Shown: positions 52,950 through 62,625, numbered from the stretch's first letter. The stretch is 64,000 nt of DNA from Lentzea waywayandensis (GCF_900115955.1 NZ_FOYL01000002.1:496001-560000), one strand, 5' to 3'. Translations and numbers: made by a program. The notes: generated by a model from the sequence alone, not told the origin.

Positions 52950-54973
52950 TCAGCAGGCGGACGTTGTTGCGCGGCGCGGGAGCCGGTGCGCTGGTCGTCG
53001 CGGTGCCGGTGCCCGCGCTGGCCGCCGAGGGCCTCGTGCCGAACGTCTTCGTGCGGCTGGACGGCGCGGGCCGGATCACCGCGACCGCGCCCCGACCGGA
53101 GACCGGTCAGGGCGTGCGGACCGTGGTCGCGCTGATGGTCGCCGAGGAACTGGCGGTCGAGGCCGGCGACATCACGCTGGAGCAGGCGCCCGGCGACACC
53201 GAACGCTTCGGCTCGCAGACCATCAACAACTCGACCTCGGTGCGGCAGCTCGCCACCCCGATCCGCACGGCCGCCGCGACCGCGCGCTGCCTCCTCGTCA
53301 CCGCCGCCGCGCAACGCTGGCGCGTGCCGGTCAGCGAGTGCACGGCGAAGGACGGAGCCGTGTGCCATCCGCGCCGGGGCCGGCTGCCGTATCGGGCGCT
53401 CGTGCGCGGCGCGGCCGCCCTCGATCCCGCCACAGTGCCCGTCGAGCTCACACCGCCGGAGAAGTGGCGGCTGCTGGGCAGGACCCGTGGCGGGCGGGTC
53501 GACGCCCGCGACGCCGTCACCGGTCGCACCCGGTACGGCATCGACTCCCGCCCACCCGGTGGCATGGTCGCGGTCGTGGCCCGCCCGCCGTGGATCGGCG
53601 CTGTTCCCGACACGATCGACGACACCGCGACCCGAGCGATGCCGGGAGTGGTCGACGTCCTGACGCTCACCGCCCCGGCCGAGGGCCAGGGTGGTGTCGC
53701 GGTGATCGCCCGGTCGACCCACCAGGCGTTGCGCGGCCGTGACGCGCTGCGGATCACCTGGCGCGGCGGCACCCCCGCCGCGGACAGCCGCGCGTGGCTC
53801 GCCGATCTGCACTCGGCGCTGCCCGCCCAGAGTCCGATCACCGGCCTGCAGCGCGTCTATCAGATGCCGTTGCTCGCGCACGCGCCGATGGAACCGATGA
53901 ACGCCACCGCGCACGTCCGTCCGGATGGCGTGACCATCTGGGCGCCGACGCAGGATCCCGGCGGGCTGCGCACCCAGTTGGCACGTCAGCTCGGCCTGCC
54001 CACCACGGCGGTGCGGGTGGAGACGGCGGCGTCCGGCGGCGCGTTCGGGCGTCGCGTCGAGCCTGATCCGGTGCTGGAGGCGGTGGCCTGCTCACGTCGT
54101 GCGGGCGCCCCCGTCCAGGTGTTGTGGACGCGTGCCGACGACATGCGCCACGACTCCTACCGGCCGATGTCGGTGCACCGGATGTCCGCGGAGATCGGCG
54201 CCGACGGCCTGCCCGTCCGCAGGGCTCACGAGGTCGTCACCTGGCCGCTGACCGTGCTGCCCATCTTCAACAACCCCGCCCTGATCAAGGCGAGCGGCGA
54301 CCACTTCCCCTACACCGTGCCGGGCGACGTCACGGTCACCGTGCGGCCCGCGCCGCTGCGCACCGGGTTCTGGCGGTCCGTGTACTCGGGGCAGTTCCTC
54401 TACGCCGAGGAGAACTTCCTGAGCGAGATCGGCACGAGGGCCGGCCTCGACCAGGTCGCGTTGCGCCGCAAGCTGCTGCCCGCGGGCTCGCGGCTGCACA
54501 AGGTGCTCGACACCGTCGCCGGCCGTGCCGGCTGGACCAGGCCGCCCGCGCCCGGCACGTCACGGGGCGTGGCCTGCCTGGAGGAATACGGTTCCGCGAT
54601 CGCGGTGATCGCGATCGCCGAGCCGGGATCGCGCCGGGTGCTGCGCGTGCACGCGGCGGTGGATGTCGGCGTGGCGCTGCACCCGTCCGGAGTCCGCGCC
54701 CAGGTGGAAGGTTGCGTGGCCGACGCACTGTCCACTGTGCTCGGTGCGCAGATCACCGTCCGGGAAGGACACGTCGCGGAGTCGTCGTTCGGTGACTACC
54801 GGTGGGCGCGGATCGACCAGACACCCGACATCGACGTCACCATCGTGCCGTCGAACGCCCCGCTGGGCGGCCTCGGCGAGCTCCCCTACCCACCGGCCGC
54901 CTCGGCGATCGCGGCGGCGCTCGCGGGCGACACGCCGGTGACGGGCATGCCGTTCGGGACCGACGTGGGGTGA
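52946..54973 (+). CDS. Molybdenum hydroxylase large subunit (IorB-like), exported
   Basis: 675 residues. Twin-arginine signal SRRTLLRGAG at residues 3-12, so the folded enzyme is exported across the membrane. Mo-cofactor binding segments: PETGQGVRT, APMEPMNATAH, GGAFGRRVE and RTGFWRSVYSGQF, with the base-like glutamate in GLGELPYPPAAS. Closest by plan to the isoquinoline 1-oxidoreductase beta family: no FAD partner, twin-arginine export. Hydroxylates an N-heterocycle or aldehyde. ATG overlaps the small-subunit stop. Confidence 0.88.
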   Translation: MISRRTLLRGAGAGALVVAVPVPALAAEGLVPNVFVRLDGAGRITATAPRPETGQGVRTVVALMVAEELAVEAGDITLEQAPGDTERFGSQTINNSTSVRQLATPIRTAAATARCLLVTAAAQRWRVPVSECTAKDGAVCHPRRGRLPYRALVRGAAALDPATVPVELTPPEKWRLLGRTRGGRVDARDAVTGRTRYGIDSRPPGGMVAVVARPPWIGAVPDTIDDTATRAMPGVVDVLTLTAPAEGQGGVAVIARSTHQALRGRDALRITWRGGTPAADSRAWLADLHSALPAQSPITGLQRVYQMPLLAHAPMEPMNATAHVRPDGVTIWAPTQDPGGLRTQLARQLGLPTTAVRVETAASGGAFGRRVEPDPVLEAVACSRRAGAPVQVLWTRADDMRHDSYRPMSVHRMSAEIGADGLPVRRAHEVVTWPLTVLPIFNNPALIKASGDHFPYTVPGDVTVTVRPAPLRTGFWRSVYSGQFLYAEENFLSEIGTRAGLDQVALRRKLLPAGSRLHKVLDTVAGRAGWTRPPAPGTSRGVACLEEYGSAIAVIAIAEPGSRRVLRVHAAVDVGVALHPSGVRAQVEGCVADALSTVLGAQITVREGHVAESSFGDYRWARIDQTPDIDVTIVPSNAPLGGLGELPYPPAASAIAAALAGDTPVTGMPFGTDVG

Positions 54974-54999
54974 TCGGGCGGGTCTGGGATGATGGCGCC

Positions 55000-55467
55000 G
55001 TGGCCGAAGGAGACGAGCCGGCGGTGCCAGACCGCCCGGACCAGGTGGACGTCGACTCCTGGCCGACCGGCAGGCTCCTGTCGGTCGCGGCGCGCGTGGT
55101 CGAGAAGCGCTTCGAGGACTTCCTGGCGAGCCGCGGCCTCACCCACGCGGGCATGATCACCCTGCACCACCTCGCCGACGGACCGCGTTCCCAGCGCGAG
55201 CTCGCCGTGCTGTGCCGGGTCACCGACCAGACCATGAGCCGCACCATCGAGCACCTCGACCGCGGCGGTCACGTCGTGCGCAGCCAGGACCAGCAGGACC
55301 GCAGGCGCACGTCGGTGAAGATCACCCCGGCCGGTCGCCGTGCCCTCGCCGCCGCCCGTCGCGAGGAACGCGAGTCCGACACGCTGCTCGGCGCCGTGGA
55401 CGACTACGAGCACTTCCGGCAGCAGCTGATCGCACTCATCGCGGCCGCCACGTCCACAAGGGACTAG
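55000..55467 (+). CDS. MarR family regulator of the Mo hydroxylase
   Basis: 155 residues. MarR winged helix: FEDFLASRGLTHAGMITLHH, LADGPRSQRELAVLCRVTDQ, MSRTIEHLDRGGHVVRSQD and DRRRTSVKITPAG. GTG at 55000; GTG 55024 with AAGGAG upstream is an alternative start. Follows the large-subunit gene by 26 bases and likely responds to the enzyme substrate, acting on the paired sites at 52406-52461. Confidence 0.83.
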   Translation: MAEGDEPAVPDRPDQVDVDSWPTGRLLSVAARVVEKRFEDFLASRGLTHAGMITLHHLADGPRSQRELAVLCRVTDQTMSRTIEHLDRGGHVVRSQDQQDRRRTSVKITPAGRRALAAARREERESDTLLGAVDDYEHFRQQLIALIAAATSTRD

Positions 55468-55545
55468 GCCGGTGCCGAAGCCGGGCACGGCTGTCGCGGA
55501 CCAGACTTCGACACAGCCACTGAGCCGCGCTCCACAGGTCGCGGA

Positions 55546-56580
55546 CTAACGCGCTCCGCAGGAGTCCCTGACGACCAGCTGGGTCGGCAGCACCACGGGC
55601 TCCTCGCGGCCCGCACCGGTGATCATCGCCATGATCGTCTTCGCCGCCGCCACCCCGAACCCCGGCTTGTCCTGCGCCACCGTCGTCAGCGCCGGATCGA
55701 CCACCGAGGCGATCTCGATGTCGTCGAACCCGACGAGCGCCAGGTCCTGGGGCACGCGCAGGCCGGCGGCACGGGCGGCGAGCAGCGCGCCGACCGCCAT
55801 CTCGTCGCTGGCCGCGAAGACGGCGGTGGGCGGCTCGTCCAACGCCAGAAGCCGGTGCGTGGCAGCGGTTCCGCTCGCCCGGTAGAAGTCACCGGCCACC
55901 ACGTACTCGTCGCGCGGCTCGACGCCCGCCTCCCGCAACGCCTTGCGGTAGCCCGAAACACGAGCCTCGGACGGCTGGTTGCCCGGCGGACCAGTGATCG
56001 TGGCGATCCGGGAATGGCCCAGACCCACGAGGTGGCGGACGGCCGACAGCGCGCCGCCCTCGTTGTCCGAAGTCACGTAGGTGGCCCGGGGACCGTCGAC
56101 GGCGACGTCCAGCGCGACGCACGGAACTCCGGACTGCGCAAAGGCTTCGAACGCCTCGGCGTCCGAGCCGCTGTCGATCAGGACCAGCCCGCCGAGGTGG
56201 TGGCGGCGGGTCATGTTCACGTAACCGACCGGGTCCGCGAGTGACGCGCCGACCTCGCGGGCGTCGCCGCTGGTGGCGAGCATCAGCAGGTGGTAGCCGT
56301 GCGCGCTGAGCGCGGACTTCAGCCCTATCAACAGGTCCTGGAGGTAAGGGTGCCGCCAGCCGGGCCGGCGGTGGTCGGTGTCCCAGACCAGGCCGATCAT
56401 CGTCGACTGCTTCGTCGACAACGCCCGCGCGGACTCGTTGGGCCGGTAGTCCAGCTCTTTCGCGACGCGCAGCACGCGTTCACGCGTTTCTTCGTTCACC
56501 GTTTCCGGCTGGTTGAAGACGCGCGACACCGTCGCCACGGACACGCCGCAGAGCTGGGCGATCTCTCGCCCGGTCGCCAT
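55546..56580 (-). CDS. LacI family repressor of the sugar operon
   Basis: 344 residues. LacI helix-turn-helix (REIAQLCGVSVATVSRVFNQ, then VLRVAKELDYRPNESARAL) and a periplasmic-binding-like sugar domain. ATG at 56580 with GGGAGG upstream. Has a good promoter at 56615-56643 with an operator just downstream of the -10, so it is probably autoregulated and represses the divergent sugar transport genes. Confidence 0.88.
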   Translation of the reverse strand: MATGREIAQLCGVSVATVSRVFNQPETVNEETRERVLRVAKELDYRPNESARALSTKQSTMIGLVWDTDHRRPGWRHPYLQDLLIGLKSALSAHGYHLLMLATSGDAREVGASLADPVGYVNMTRRHHLGGLVLIDSGSDAEAFEAFAQSGVPCVALDVAVDGPRATYVTSDNEGGALSAVRHLVGLGHSRIATITGPPGNQPSEARVSGYRKALREAGVEPRDEYVVAGDFYRASGTAATHRLLALDEPPTAVFAASDEMAVGALLAARAAGLRVPQDLALVGFDDIEIASVVDPALTTVAQDKPGFGVAAAKTIMAMITGAGREEPVVLPTQLVVRDSCGAR

Positions 56581-56598
56581 CGGACCTCCCGATTTACC

Positions 56599-56610
56599 GT
56601 AAGCGGTTAC
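56599..56610. promoter_or_regulatory. LacI operator at the lacI-type promoter
   Basis: GTAAGCGGTTAC, a LacI-family palindrome with one mismatch, between the -10 of the repressor promoter and its gene, around the probable transcription start. Confidence 0.65.
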
Positions 56611-56614
56611 ATAG

Positions 56615-56643
56615 ACCCTACGAGCAGCACTTCCCCTAGTCAA
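56615..56643 (-). promoter_or_regulatory. Sigma-A-type promoter of the LacI regulator
   Basis: On the minus strand, -35 TTGACT (56643-56638), 17-base spacer, -10 TAGGGT (56620-56615). Followed by the operator at 56599-56610. Confidence 0.6.
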
Positions 56644-56675
56644 ACGGGTGCGGAAGTTGATCTGTTTATCATCTC

Positions 56676-56710
56676 GTTACTTGACGGACACCGCGTAACA
56701 CCGCTGTCAT
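56676..56710 (+). promoter_or_regulatory. Possible promoter of the sugar transport operon
   Basis: -35 TTGACG at 56681-56686 and a weak -10 TGTCAT at 56705-56710 (18-base spacer). Half-sites GTTAC (56676-56680) and GTAAC (56695-56699) flank the -35 and could form a second LacI site. Confidence 0.4.
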
Positions 56711-56782
56711 TGGCGCCACACACCTTCTCGAAGAAGCACTTCTCTGCTTCAGCGCGCCCAAAAACCAACGGAGGCCTGGAAA

Positions 56783-58039
56783 ATGCGCCCCAAAGCACTC
56801 GTCCTCGGCTGCGCCGCCCTGGCGACGGCCGTGGTGCTCAGCGGTTGCGGCAGCGACACCGCGTCCGGTGGCAAGACGAAGCTGACCATCGGGTTGTTCG
56901 GCAACTTCGGGTACGCCGAGCTGCTCAAGGAGTACGCGAGCACGCACCCGGACGTCGAGATCACCGACCGCACCGCCTCCTACTCCGACCACCACAAGAA
57001 CCTCGCCGCGCACCTCGCCACCAGCAGCGGCGCCGCGGACATCGAGGCGGTCGACACGGGGTACATCAACCAGTTCAAGGCCACGCCGGACAAGTTCGTC
57101 GACTTCAACACGAAGGGCGGCGGCGAGCTCAAGGACCGTTGGCTGGCCTGGAAGTGGGAGGCGTCGCTCAGCAAGGACGGCAAGCAGATCGGCTACGGCA
57201 CCGACATCGGCGGCCTGGCCATCTGCTACCGCCGCGACCTGCTCCAGAACGCCGGGCTGCCCGCCGACCGCGACCAGGTCGCGGCGCTGTGGCCGACCTG
57301 GCAGGACTTCATGGCCGCGGGCAAGACGTTCCAGGCCAAGGCACCCGAGGGCGTCAAGTGGTTCGACGGCGGCCCGACCGTGCTCAACGCGATCGTCGGC
57401 CAGGCCTCCACCGGCTACTACGACAAGACCGACAAGATCGTCGTGGGTGACAACAAGGAGATCAAGGCGGGCTGGGACCTCGTCGTCGACGGCGTGCAGT
57501 CCGGCCTGTCGTCGAAGCTCCTGTACTCCACACCGGTCTGGAACACCGGGTTCAAGCAGGGCCAGTTCGCCACGGTGACCTGCCCGGCCTGGCAGATGGC
57601 CAAGATCAAGGACCAGGCGGGACCGGAGGCCGCGGGCAAGTGGGACGTCACCTCCGTACCCGGCGGTGGCGGCAACTGGGGCGGTTCGTACCTCACGGTT
57701 CCCAAGGCCGGCAAGAACGTCGACAAGGCCGTGGAGCTGGCGGCGTGGCTGACCGCGCCCGAGCAGCAGGCCAAGGTGTTCAAGAGCGCCGGGCTGCTGC
57801 CGTCGATCCCGAAGCTGTACGACGACCCGTCGATCGTCGACTACAAGAACCCGTACTTCAACGACGCGCCGATCGGCAAGCTCTTCACCGACGCGGCCAA
57901 GAAGCTCAACCCGCAGTACCAGGGACCGAAGGCGGGCGACATCCAGACCGCGATCGGCAACGCGATGCAGCGCGTCGAACAGGGCAAGCAGAACGGCGAG
58001 GACTCGTGGCGCCAGTTCGTCGGCGACGTCCAGAAGTGA
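56783..58039 (+). CDS. Sugar ABC transporter substrate-binding lipoprotein
   Basis: 418 residues. Lipobox cysteine C22 (VVLSGCGSD); family 1 extracellular solute-binding fold (GTDIGGLAICYRRDLLQNAG, GYYDKTDKIVVGDN, LTAPEQQAKVFKSAG). Binds an oligosaccharide or glucoside, plausibly the substrate of the beta-glucosidase downstream. ATG with GGAGG upstream. First gene of a four-gene operon under LacI control. Confidence 0.9.
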   Translation: MRPKALVLGCAALATAVVLSGCGSDTASGGKTKLTIGLFGNFGYAELLKEYASTHPDVEITDRTASYSDHHKNLAAHLATSSGAADIEAVDTGYINQFKATPDKFVDFNTKGGGELKDRWLAWKWEASLSKDGKQIGYGTDIGGLAICYRRDLLQNAGLPADRDQVAALWPTWQDFMAAGKTFQAKAPEGVKWFDGGPTVLNAIVGQASTGYYDKTDKIVVGDNKEIKAGWDLVVDGVQSGLSSKLLYSTPVWNTGFKQGQFATVTCPAWQMAKIKDQAGPEAAGKWDVTSVPGGGGNWGGSYLTVPKAGKNVDKAVELAAWLTAPEQQAKVFKSAGLLPSIPKLYDDPSIVDYKNPYFNDAPIGKLFTDAAKKLNPQYQGPKAGDIQTAIGNAMQRVEQGKQNGEDSWRQFVGDVQK

Positions 58040-58048
58040 CGAGCTGAC

Positions 58049-58969
58049 ATGGTCCTGATCGACAAGACGGCCCGAAGGCACCGGTGGGACACCAGGTTCG
58101 CGCCGTACGGGTACGTGGCGCCGTACTTCCTGATCTTCGGTGTCTTCGGGCTGTTCCCCCTGCTCTACACCGTCTGGGTCTCGCTGCAGGACCGCAACCT
58201 GCTCGAGTCCGACGCGGCGAGCCTCGTGTGGTTCGACAACTACGCGAAGCTGATGGCGGACCCGTACTTCTGGAACGCCATGGGCAACACGCTCAGCCTG
58301 TGGTTGCTGACGACGGTGCCGCAGATCCTGTTCGCGCTCTTCATCGCGCAGCTGCTCAACCGCAAGGTCCGCACCCGCACGCTGTTCCGGATGGGCGTCA
58401 TCCTGCCGAACATCACCTCGGTGGCGGCGGTGACGATCATCTTCGCGCAGCTGTTCGGCCGGGACTTCGGCCTGATCAACTGGGTGCTGGACCTGTTCGG
58501 CGCCGGGAACATCGACTGGCAGGCGGGCACGGCCACCTCGCACATCGCGATCGCCGTGATGGTGGTGTGGCGCTGGACCGGCTACCACGCGCTGATCTTC
58601 CTGGCGTCCATGCAGGCGATCCCGTCGACGTTGTACGAGGCGGCCACGCTGGACGGAGCGAACGGGCGGCAGCAGTTCTGGCGGATCACGGTGCCGTTGC
58701 TGCGACCGCAGATCATCTTCTCCACGATCATCGCGACCACCGGCAACATGCGGCTGCTCGCCGAACCGCTGCTGTTCAACCCCGGCGCCGCGGCCGCGAC
58801 CGGCGGCTCGGACCGGCAGTTCCAGACCGCCGCGCTGTACCTGTACGAGCAGGGCTTCACGAACTACGACTTCGGCTACAGCTCGGCGATCGCGGTCGTG
58901 CTGGCGATCGCCACGGTCATCGTCGCCGGTCTCGGCTACCTGGTGACCAAACGGATCCGGACGGAGTGA
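58049..58969 (+). CDS. Sugar ABC transporter permease (MalF type)
   Basis: 306 residues, six membrane helices and the EAA loop (YEAATLDGANGRQQFWRITV). MalF/UgpA group. ATG 9 bases after the binding-protein gene. Works with the next permease; no ATPase is encoded here, so a shared MsiK-type ATPase elsewhere is expected, as is normal in actinomycetes. Confidence 0.9.
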   Translation: MVLIDKTARRHRWDTRFAPYGYVAPYFLIFGVFGLFPLLYTVWVSLQDRNLLESDAASLVWFDNYAKLMADPYFWNAMGNTLSLWLLTTVPQILFALFIAQLLNRKVRTRTLFRMGVILPNITSVAAVTIIFAQLFGRDFGLINWVLDLFGAGNIDWQAGTATSHIAIAVMVVWRWTGYHALIFLASMQAIPSTLYEAATLDGANGRQQFWRITVPLLRPQIIFSTIIATTGNMRLLAEPLLFNPGAAAATGGSDRQFQTAALYLYEQGFTNYDFGYSSAIAVVLAIATVIVAGLGYLVTKRIRTE

Positions 58970-58973
58970 CCCC

Positions 58974-59861
58974 ATGACCGCAGTGCTGGAACGCCCCGCG
59001 CCGGTGCGGCCCGCCGGCCCCTCGACGAGGGCGCGCAGGCTGGCCCGGCGCGTGGCCGGGCCGTGGACGTACGCCGCCCTGATCGCGATCCTGGCCGGGT
59101 CGGCCTTCCCGGTGTACTGGTCGTTCGTGGTGTCCTCGCAGACACCGGACGCGATCGACAGCGTGCCGCCGGTCCTGGTGCCGGGCGGCCACCTCTTCGA
59201 GAACATCGCACGCGTCTTCGACACCACCGACTTCGCGCTGGCGCTGATGAACTCGATCGTGGTGGCGGGCACGGTGACCGTCTCGGTGGTGCTGTTCTCC
59301 ACGCTGGCCGGTTTCGCGTTCGCCAAGTTGAAGTTCCGCGGCCGCAACGTGTTGCTGCTGCTCATCATCGGCACGCAGGCGATCCCGACCGAGCTCGGGA
59401 TCATCCCGCTCTACATGATGATGAGCGAGTTCGGCTGGGCCGGCGAGATCCACGCCGTGATCGTGCCGGGGCTCGTGACCGCGTTCGGCGTGTTCTTCAT
59501 GCGGCAGTACTTCGAGCGGGCGATCCCGGACGAGCTGCTGGAGGCGGGCCGGATGGACGGCTGCCACTCGCTGCGGCTGTTCTGGCACGTCGCGCTGCCC
59601 GCGGCGCGTCCTGCCGCGGCGGTGCTCGGGTTGTTCACGTTCATGCAGGCGTGGAACGACTTCTTCTGGCCGCTGGTGGTGCTGGTGCCGGAGAACCCGA
59701 CCGTGCAGACCGCTCTGTCCACTTTGGCCAGCGGCTACACCACGGACTACACGCTGGTGCTGACCGCCGCGACGATCGGCACGGTCCCCGTGCTGGCCGT
59801 GTTCCTGTTGTTCGGCCGCCAGATCGTCGGCGGCATCATGTCGGGTGCCGTCAAGGGCTGA
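58974..59861 (+). CDS. Sugar ABC transporter permease (MalG type)
   Basis: 295 residues, six membrane helices and the EAA loop (LEAGRMDGCHSLRLFWHVAL). MalG/UgpE group, partner of the preceding permease. ATG start, 4 bases after the previous stop. Confidence 0.9.
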   Translation: MTAVLERPAPVRPAGPSTRARRLARRVAGPWTYAALIAILAGSAFPVYWSFVVSSQTPDAIDSVPPVLVPGGHLFENIARVFDTTDFALALMNSIVVAGTVTVSVVLFSTLAGFAFAKLKFRGRNVLLLLIIGTQAIPTELGIIPLYMMMSEFGWAGEIHAVIVPGLVTAFGVFFMRQYFERAIPDELLEAGRMDGCHSLRLFWHVALPAARPAAAVLGLFTFMQAWNDFFWPLVVLVPENPTVQTALSTLASGYTTDYTLVLTAATIGTVPVLAVFLLFGRQIVGGIMSGAVKG

Positions 59862-59879
59862 TCTTCTTTGGAGACTGTT

Positions 59880-61229
59880 GTGAGTTTTCCAGCCGGCTTC
59901 CGCTGGGGCGTGGCGACCTCGGCCTTTCAGATCGAAGGGGCGGCCCGCCTCGACGGCCGCGGTCCGTCCATCTGGGACACCTTCGCGCAGGTGCCCGGTG
60001 CCGTCGCGTCCGGTGACACCGGTGACGTGGCGGCGGACCACTACCACCGCTGGGCCGAGGACGTGCGGCTGCTCGTCGACCTCGGCGTGGACGCGTACCG
60101 GTTCTCGGTGTCGTGGTCGCGGATCCTGCCGGAGGGCAGCGGACGGATCGAGCAGCGCGGCCTCGACTTCTACCGGCGGCTGGTGGAGGCGTTGCTGGAC
60201 AACGGGATCGAGCCCTTCCTGACGCTGTACCACTGGGATCTGCCGCAGGCGCTGGAGGACCAGGGCGGATGGCGAAACCGCGACGTCGCGCACCGGTTCG
60301 CCGACTACGCCGCCCTGGTGCACGAGGCGCTCGGTGACGTCGTCACGAAGTGGACCACGCTGAACGAGCCGTACTGCTCGTCGGTCGTGGGCTACGGCGA
60401 AGGTCGCCACGCGCCTGGCGCCCGCGAAGGTCACGGCGCGCTGGCTGCGGCACACCACCTGCTGCTCGGTCACGGGCTCGCGGTGCAGGCCATGCGCGCC
60501 AACGGTTCCGGCGGCGAGTTCGGCATCGTGCTGAACCAGTCCCCCACCGTGCCGGTCAGCGACTCCCCCGCCGACGTCGCCGCGGCCGGTCGTCAGGACT
60601 GCCTGTTGCGGCGGCAGTTCACCGACCCGCTGTTCGGCTCGGCGTACCCGGACGAGATGACGTCGATGTTCGGCGAGATCAGCGACTTCTCGTTCCGGCA
60701 CGACGGTGACCTGGCGATCATCGGCGAGCCGCTGGACTACGTCGGCCTCAACTACTACTACCGGCTGCACGTGGCCGACGCGCCGCACCGCGAACCCGAC
60801 CCGGCCAAGCGCACGGCCCACGACATCGGCGTCGACACGACCCAGCTGCCGGACGTCCCGCGCACCGGCATGGGCTGGCCGGTCGAACCCGCCGGTCTCA
60901 CGACCGCGCTCACGGACCTCAAGGCACGCCACCCCCACCTGCCGCCCGTCTACGTCACGGAGAACGGCTGCGTCTACCCGGACTCGGAGGGGTTCGAGGA
61001 CACCGAGCGCATCTCCTACCTGCGCGACCACATCGCGGCGGCCCAAGCCGCGGAGGTGGATCTGCGCGGCTACTTCTGCTGGTCACTGCTCGACAACTTC
61101 GAGTGGGCGCACGGCTACAAGCACCGGTTCGGGCTGGTGCACGTCGACTACCAGACGCTGCAACGCACACCGCGCGCCAGCTACCACTGGTACCGCTCGT
61201 TCATCACTACGGCACGGCAGGACAACTGA
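59880..61229 (+). CDS. GH1 beta-glucosidase
   Basis: 449 residues. GH1 signatures: FRWGVATSAFQIEGA at the start, acid/base E163 in TLNEPYC, and nucleophile E361 in YVTENGC. No signal peptide, so it acts on imported sugar in the cytoplasm. GTG at 59880 is chosen for its GGAGA site; TTG 59868 is possible. Last gene of the transport operon; its end overlaps the convergent hydrolase gene by 23 bases. Confidence 0.92.
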   Translation: MSFPAGFRWGVATSAFQIEGAARLDGRGPSIWDTFAQVPGAVASGDTGDVAADHYHRWAEDVRLLVDLGVDAYRFSVSWSRILPEGSGRIEQRGLDFYRRLVEALLDNGIEPFLTLYHWDLPQALEDQGGWRNRDVAHRFADYAALVHEALGDVVTKWTTLNEPYCSSVVGYGEGRHAPGAREGHGALAAAHHLLLGHGLAVQAMRANGSGGEFGIVLNQSPTVPVSDSPADVAAAGRQDCLLRRQFTDPLFGSAYPDEMTSMFGEISDFSFRHDGDLAIIGEPLDYVGLNYYYRLHVADAPHREPDPAKRTAHDIGVDTTQLPDVPRTGMGWPVEPAGLTTALTDLKARHPHLPPVYVTENGCVYPDSEGFEDTERISYLRDHIAAAQAAEVDLRGYFCWSLLDNFEWAHGYKHRFGLVHVDYQTLQRTPRASYHWYRSFITTARQDN

Positions 61230-62583
61230 CCGCAGGAGTCTTCAGGTCGAGCAGGTAGTCGTCCACCCCGCCGCGCGTGCAGGCGCTGCGGGGATAGGCG
61301 ATGTGGCCCCAGCCCTCGTAGGTCAGCAACGCGGTGTTGCGCGGCGCCTGTCGTTTGATGTTGACCGCCCACGCGTACGGGGTCGTCGGGTCGTACTTGG
61401 CGTTGAGGACCAGGATCTTCGGCGCGTCGGCGATGTCGAGGCGGTGGGGCGGGCTGGCGGGCGGTCCGGGAACACCGATGCACGCGGTGGCCTCGTCGTG
61501 GCCGAGGAAGCTGCCGCGCATGATCGGCGAACGGCGCAGCTCCTCGGCCCGCAGCCGCTGGTACTCCTGGAAGTTCCTGATGCGCAACGAGAAGTCCTGG
61601 CAGACCGTGGCCAGCCGGACCGACTCGTAGTTGGGTTCGAAGGCCTGCGTCCGCAGCGTCTGAACCGCGATCAGGTCGGCGGCCCAGAGCCAGTCCGGGC
61701 CGCGCAGGGCGAAGTACATGTGGTCGAGCAGGCCCTGCCGTCCTCCCGGTTCGCCGTCGGCGCGGACGAGTGCCGCCTCCCAGGCCGCTCTCACGTCCTG
61801 ACCGTGCAGGACGCAGTCGGCCGTGCGATCGCACCAGCTCGCGAACTCCCGGAACGCGTCGTCGGCGGCGGCCGCACGGTCTCCCACGAACCGCCGGGCG
61901 TCCACGCTGTGGTCCACCACGCTGTCGAGGACCATCGCGCGCACCTTGCCGCCGAACTTCTCCGCGTACATCTGCCCGTACACCGTGCCGTACGACAGCC
62001 CGAAGTAGCTGATCTTCCGCTCGCCCAGCGCCCGCCGGGCCGCGTCCACGTCCTGGGCGACGGCGGCGCTGTCGGCGTGGTCGAAGATCGGCCCGCTGCG
62101 CTCACGGCACTTCGCCAGCACGTTCTTGTTGTGCTGGAGCAGCGCGGCGAACCCGGCCTCGTCCTCCGGATAGATCGACGGCTGCCCGTCCATGAGGTCG
62201 GCGCACCGCAACGCCAGGCTGTTCCCGGTGCCCCGCGAGTCGATGCCGACGATGTCGAACCGGGCGCGGACCTCCGGACTGAACAGACCAGAGAGCGCGA
62301 ACTCCGCCGCCGATCCCCCGGGACCGCCGGGGTCGACCATCAGCACGCCCAGCCGCCGCGCCGGGTCGGTGGCCCGGTGCCGCCCCAGCGCGAGGTCGAT
62401 GCGCTCACCCCGGGGTTTCTTCCAGTCCAGCGGCACGCTGAGCGTTCCGCACTCGCCGTCGGGGTTGTCCGGGCAGGGCGCCCAGGCGATCGACGACGCC
62501 GGTCCGGCGTGCGCCGCACCTCCGGTGACCACCAGCACCACCGCGGCGACGGATGCCGCCAATGCCCGCCTCATCGTTCGCAC
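61207..62583 (-). CDS. Secreted alpha/beta hydrolase, tripeptidyl-aminopeptidase type
   Basis: 458 residues, second member of the family in this window. Signal peptide ending AHAG near residue 26. Oxyanion segment DPGGPGGS, catalytic serine in GLSYGTVYG, acid in NAKYDPTTP and histidine in EGWGHIAYP. GTG at 62583 has GGAGGGGG upstream; ATG 62574 is an alternative. Faces the sugar operon; a LacI-like palindrome lies upstream at 62626-62639. Confidence 0.88.
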   Translation of the reverse strand: MRTMRRALAASVAAVVLVVTGGAAHAGPASSIAWAPCPDNPDGECGTLSVPLDWKKPRGERIDLALGRHRATDPARRLGVLMVDPGGPGGSAAEFALSGLFSPEVRARFDIVGIDSRGTGNSLALRCADLMDGQPSIYPEDEAGFAALLQHNKNVLAKCRERSGPIFDHADSAAVAQDVDAARRALGERKISYFGLSYGTVYGQMYAEKFGGKVRAMVLDSVVDHSVDARRFVGDRAAAADDAFREFASWCDRTADCVLHGQDVRAAWEAALVRADGEPGGRQGLLDHMYFALRGPDWLWAADLIAVQTLRTQAFEPNYESVRLATVCQDFSLRIRNFQEYQRLRAEELRRSPIMRGSFLGHDEATACIGVPGPPASPPHRLDIADAPKILVLNAKYDPTTPYAWAVNIKRQAPRNTALLTYEGWGHIAYPRSACTRGGVDDYLLDLKTPAVSCPAVP

Positions 62584-62625
62584 GACGCCCCCTCCAGCCT
62601 TGCCCGGAGTGGATCACCCTACGAG

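Noticed and set aside
56669..59404. 911-codon open frame opposite the sugar transport genes
   Set aside because: It runs antisense to three clearly conserved transport genes and has no domain.
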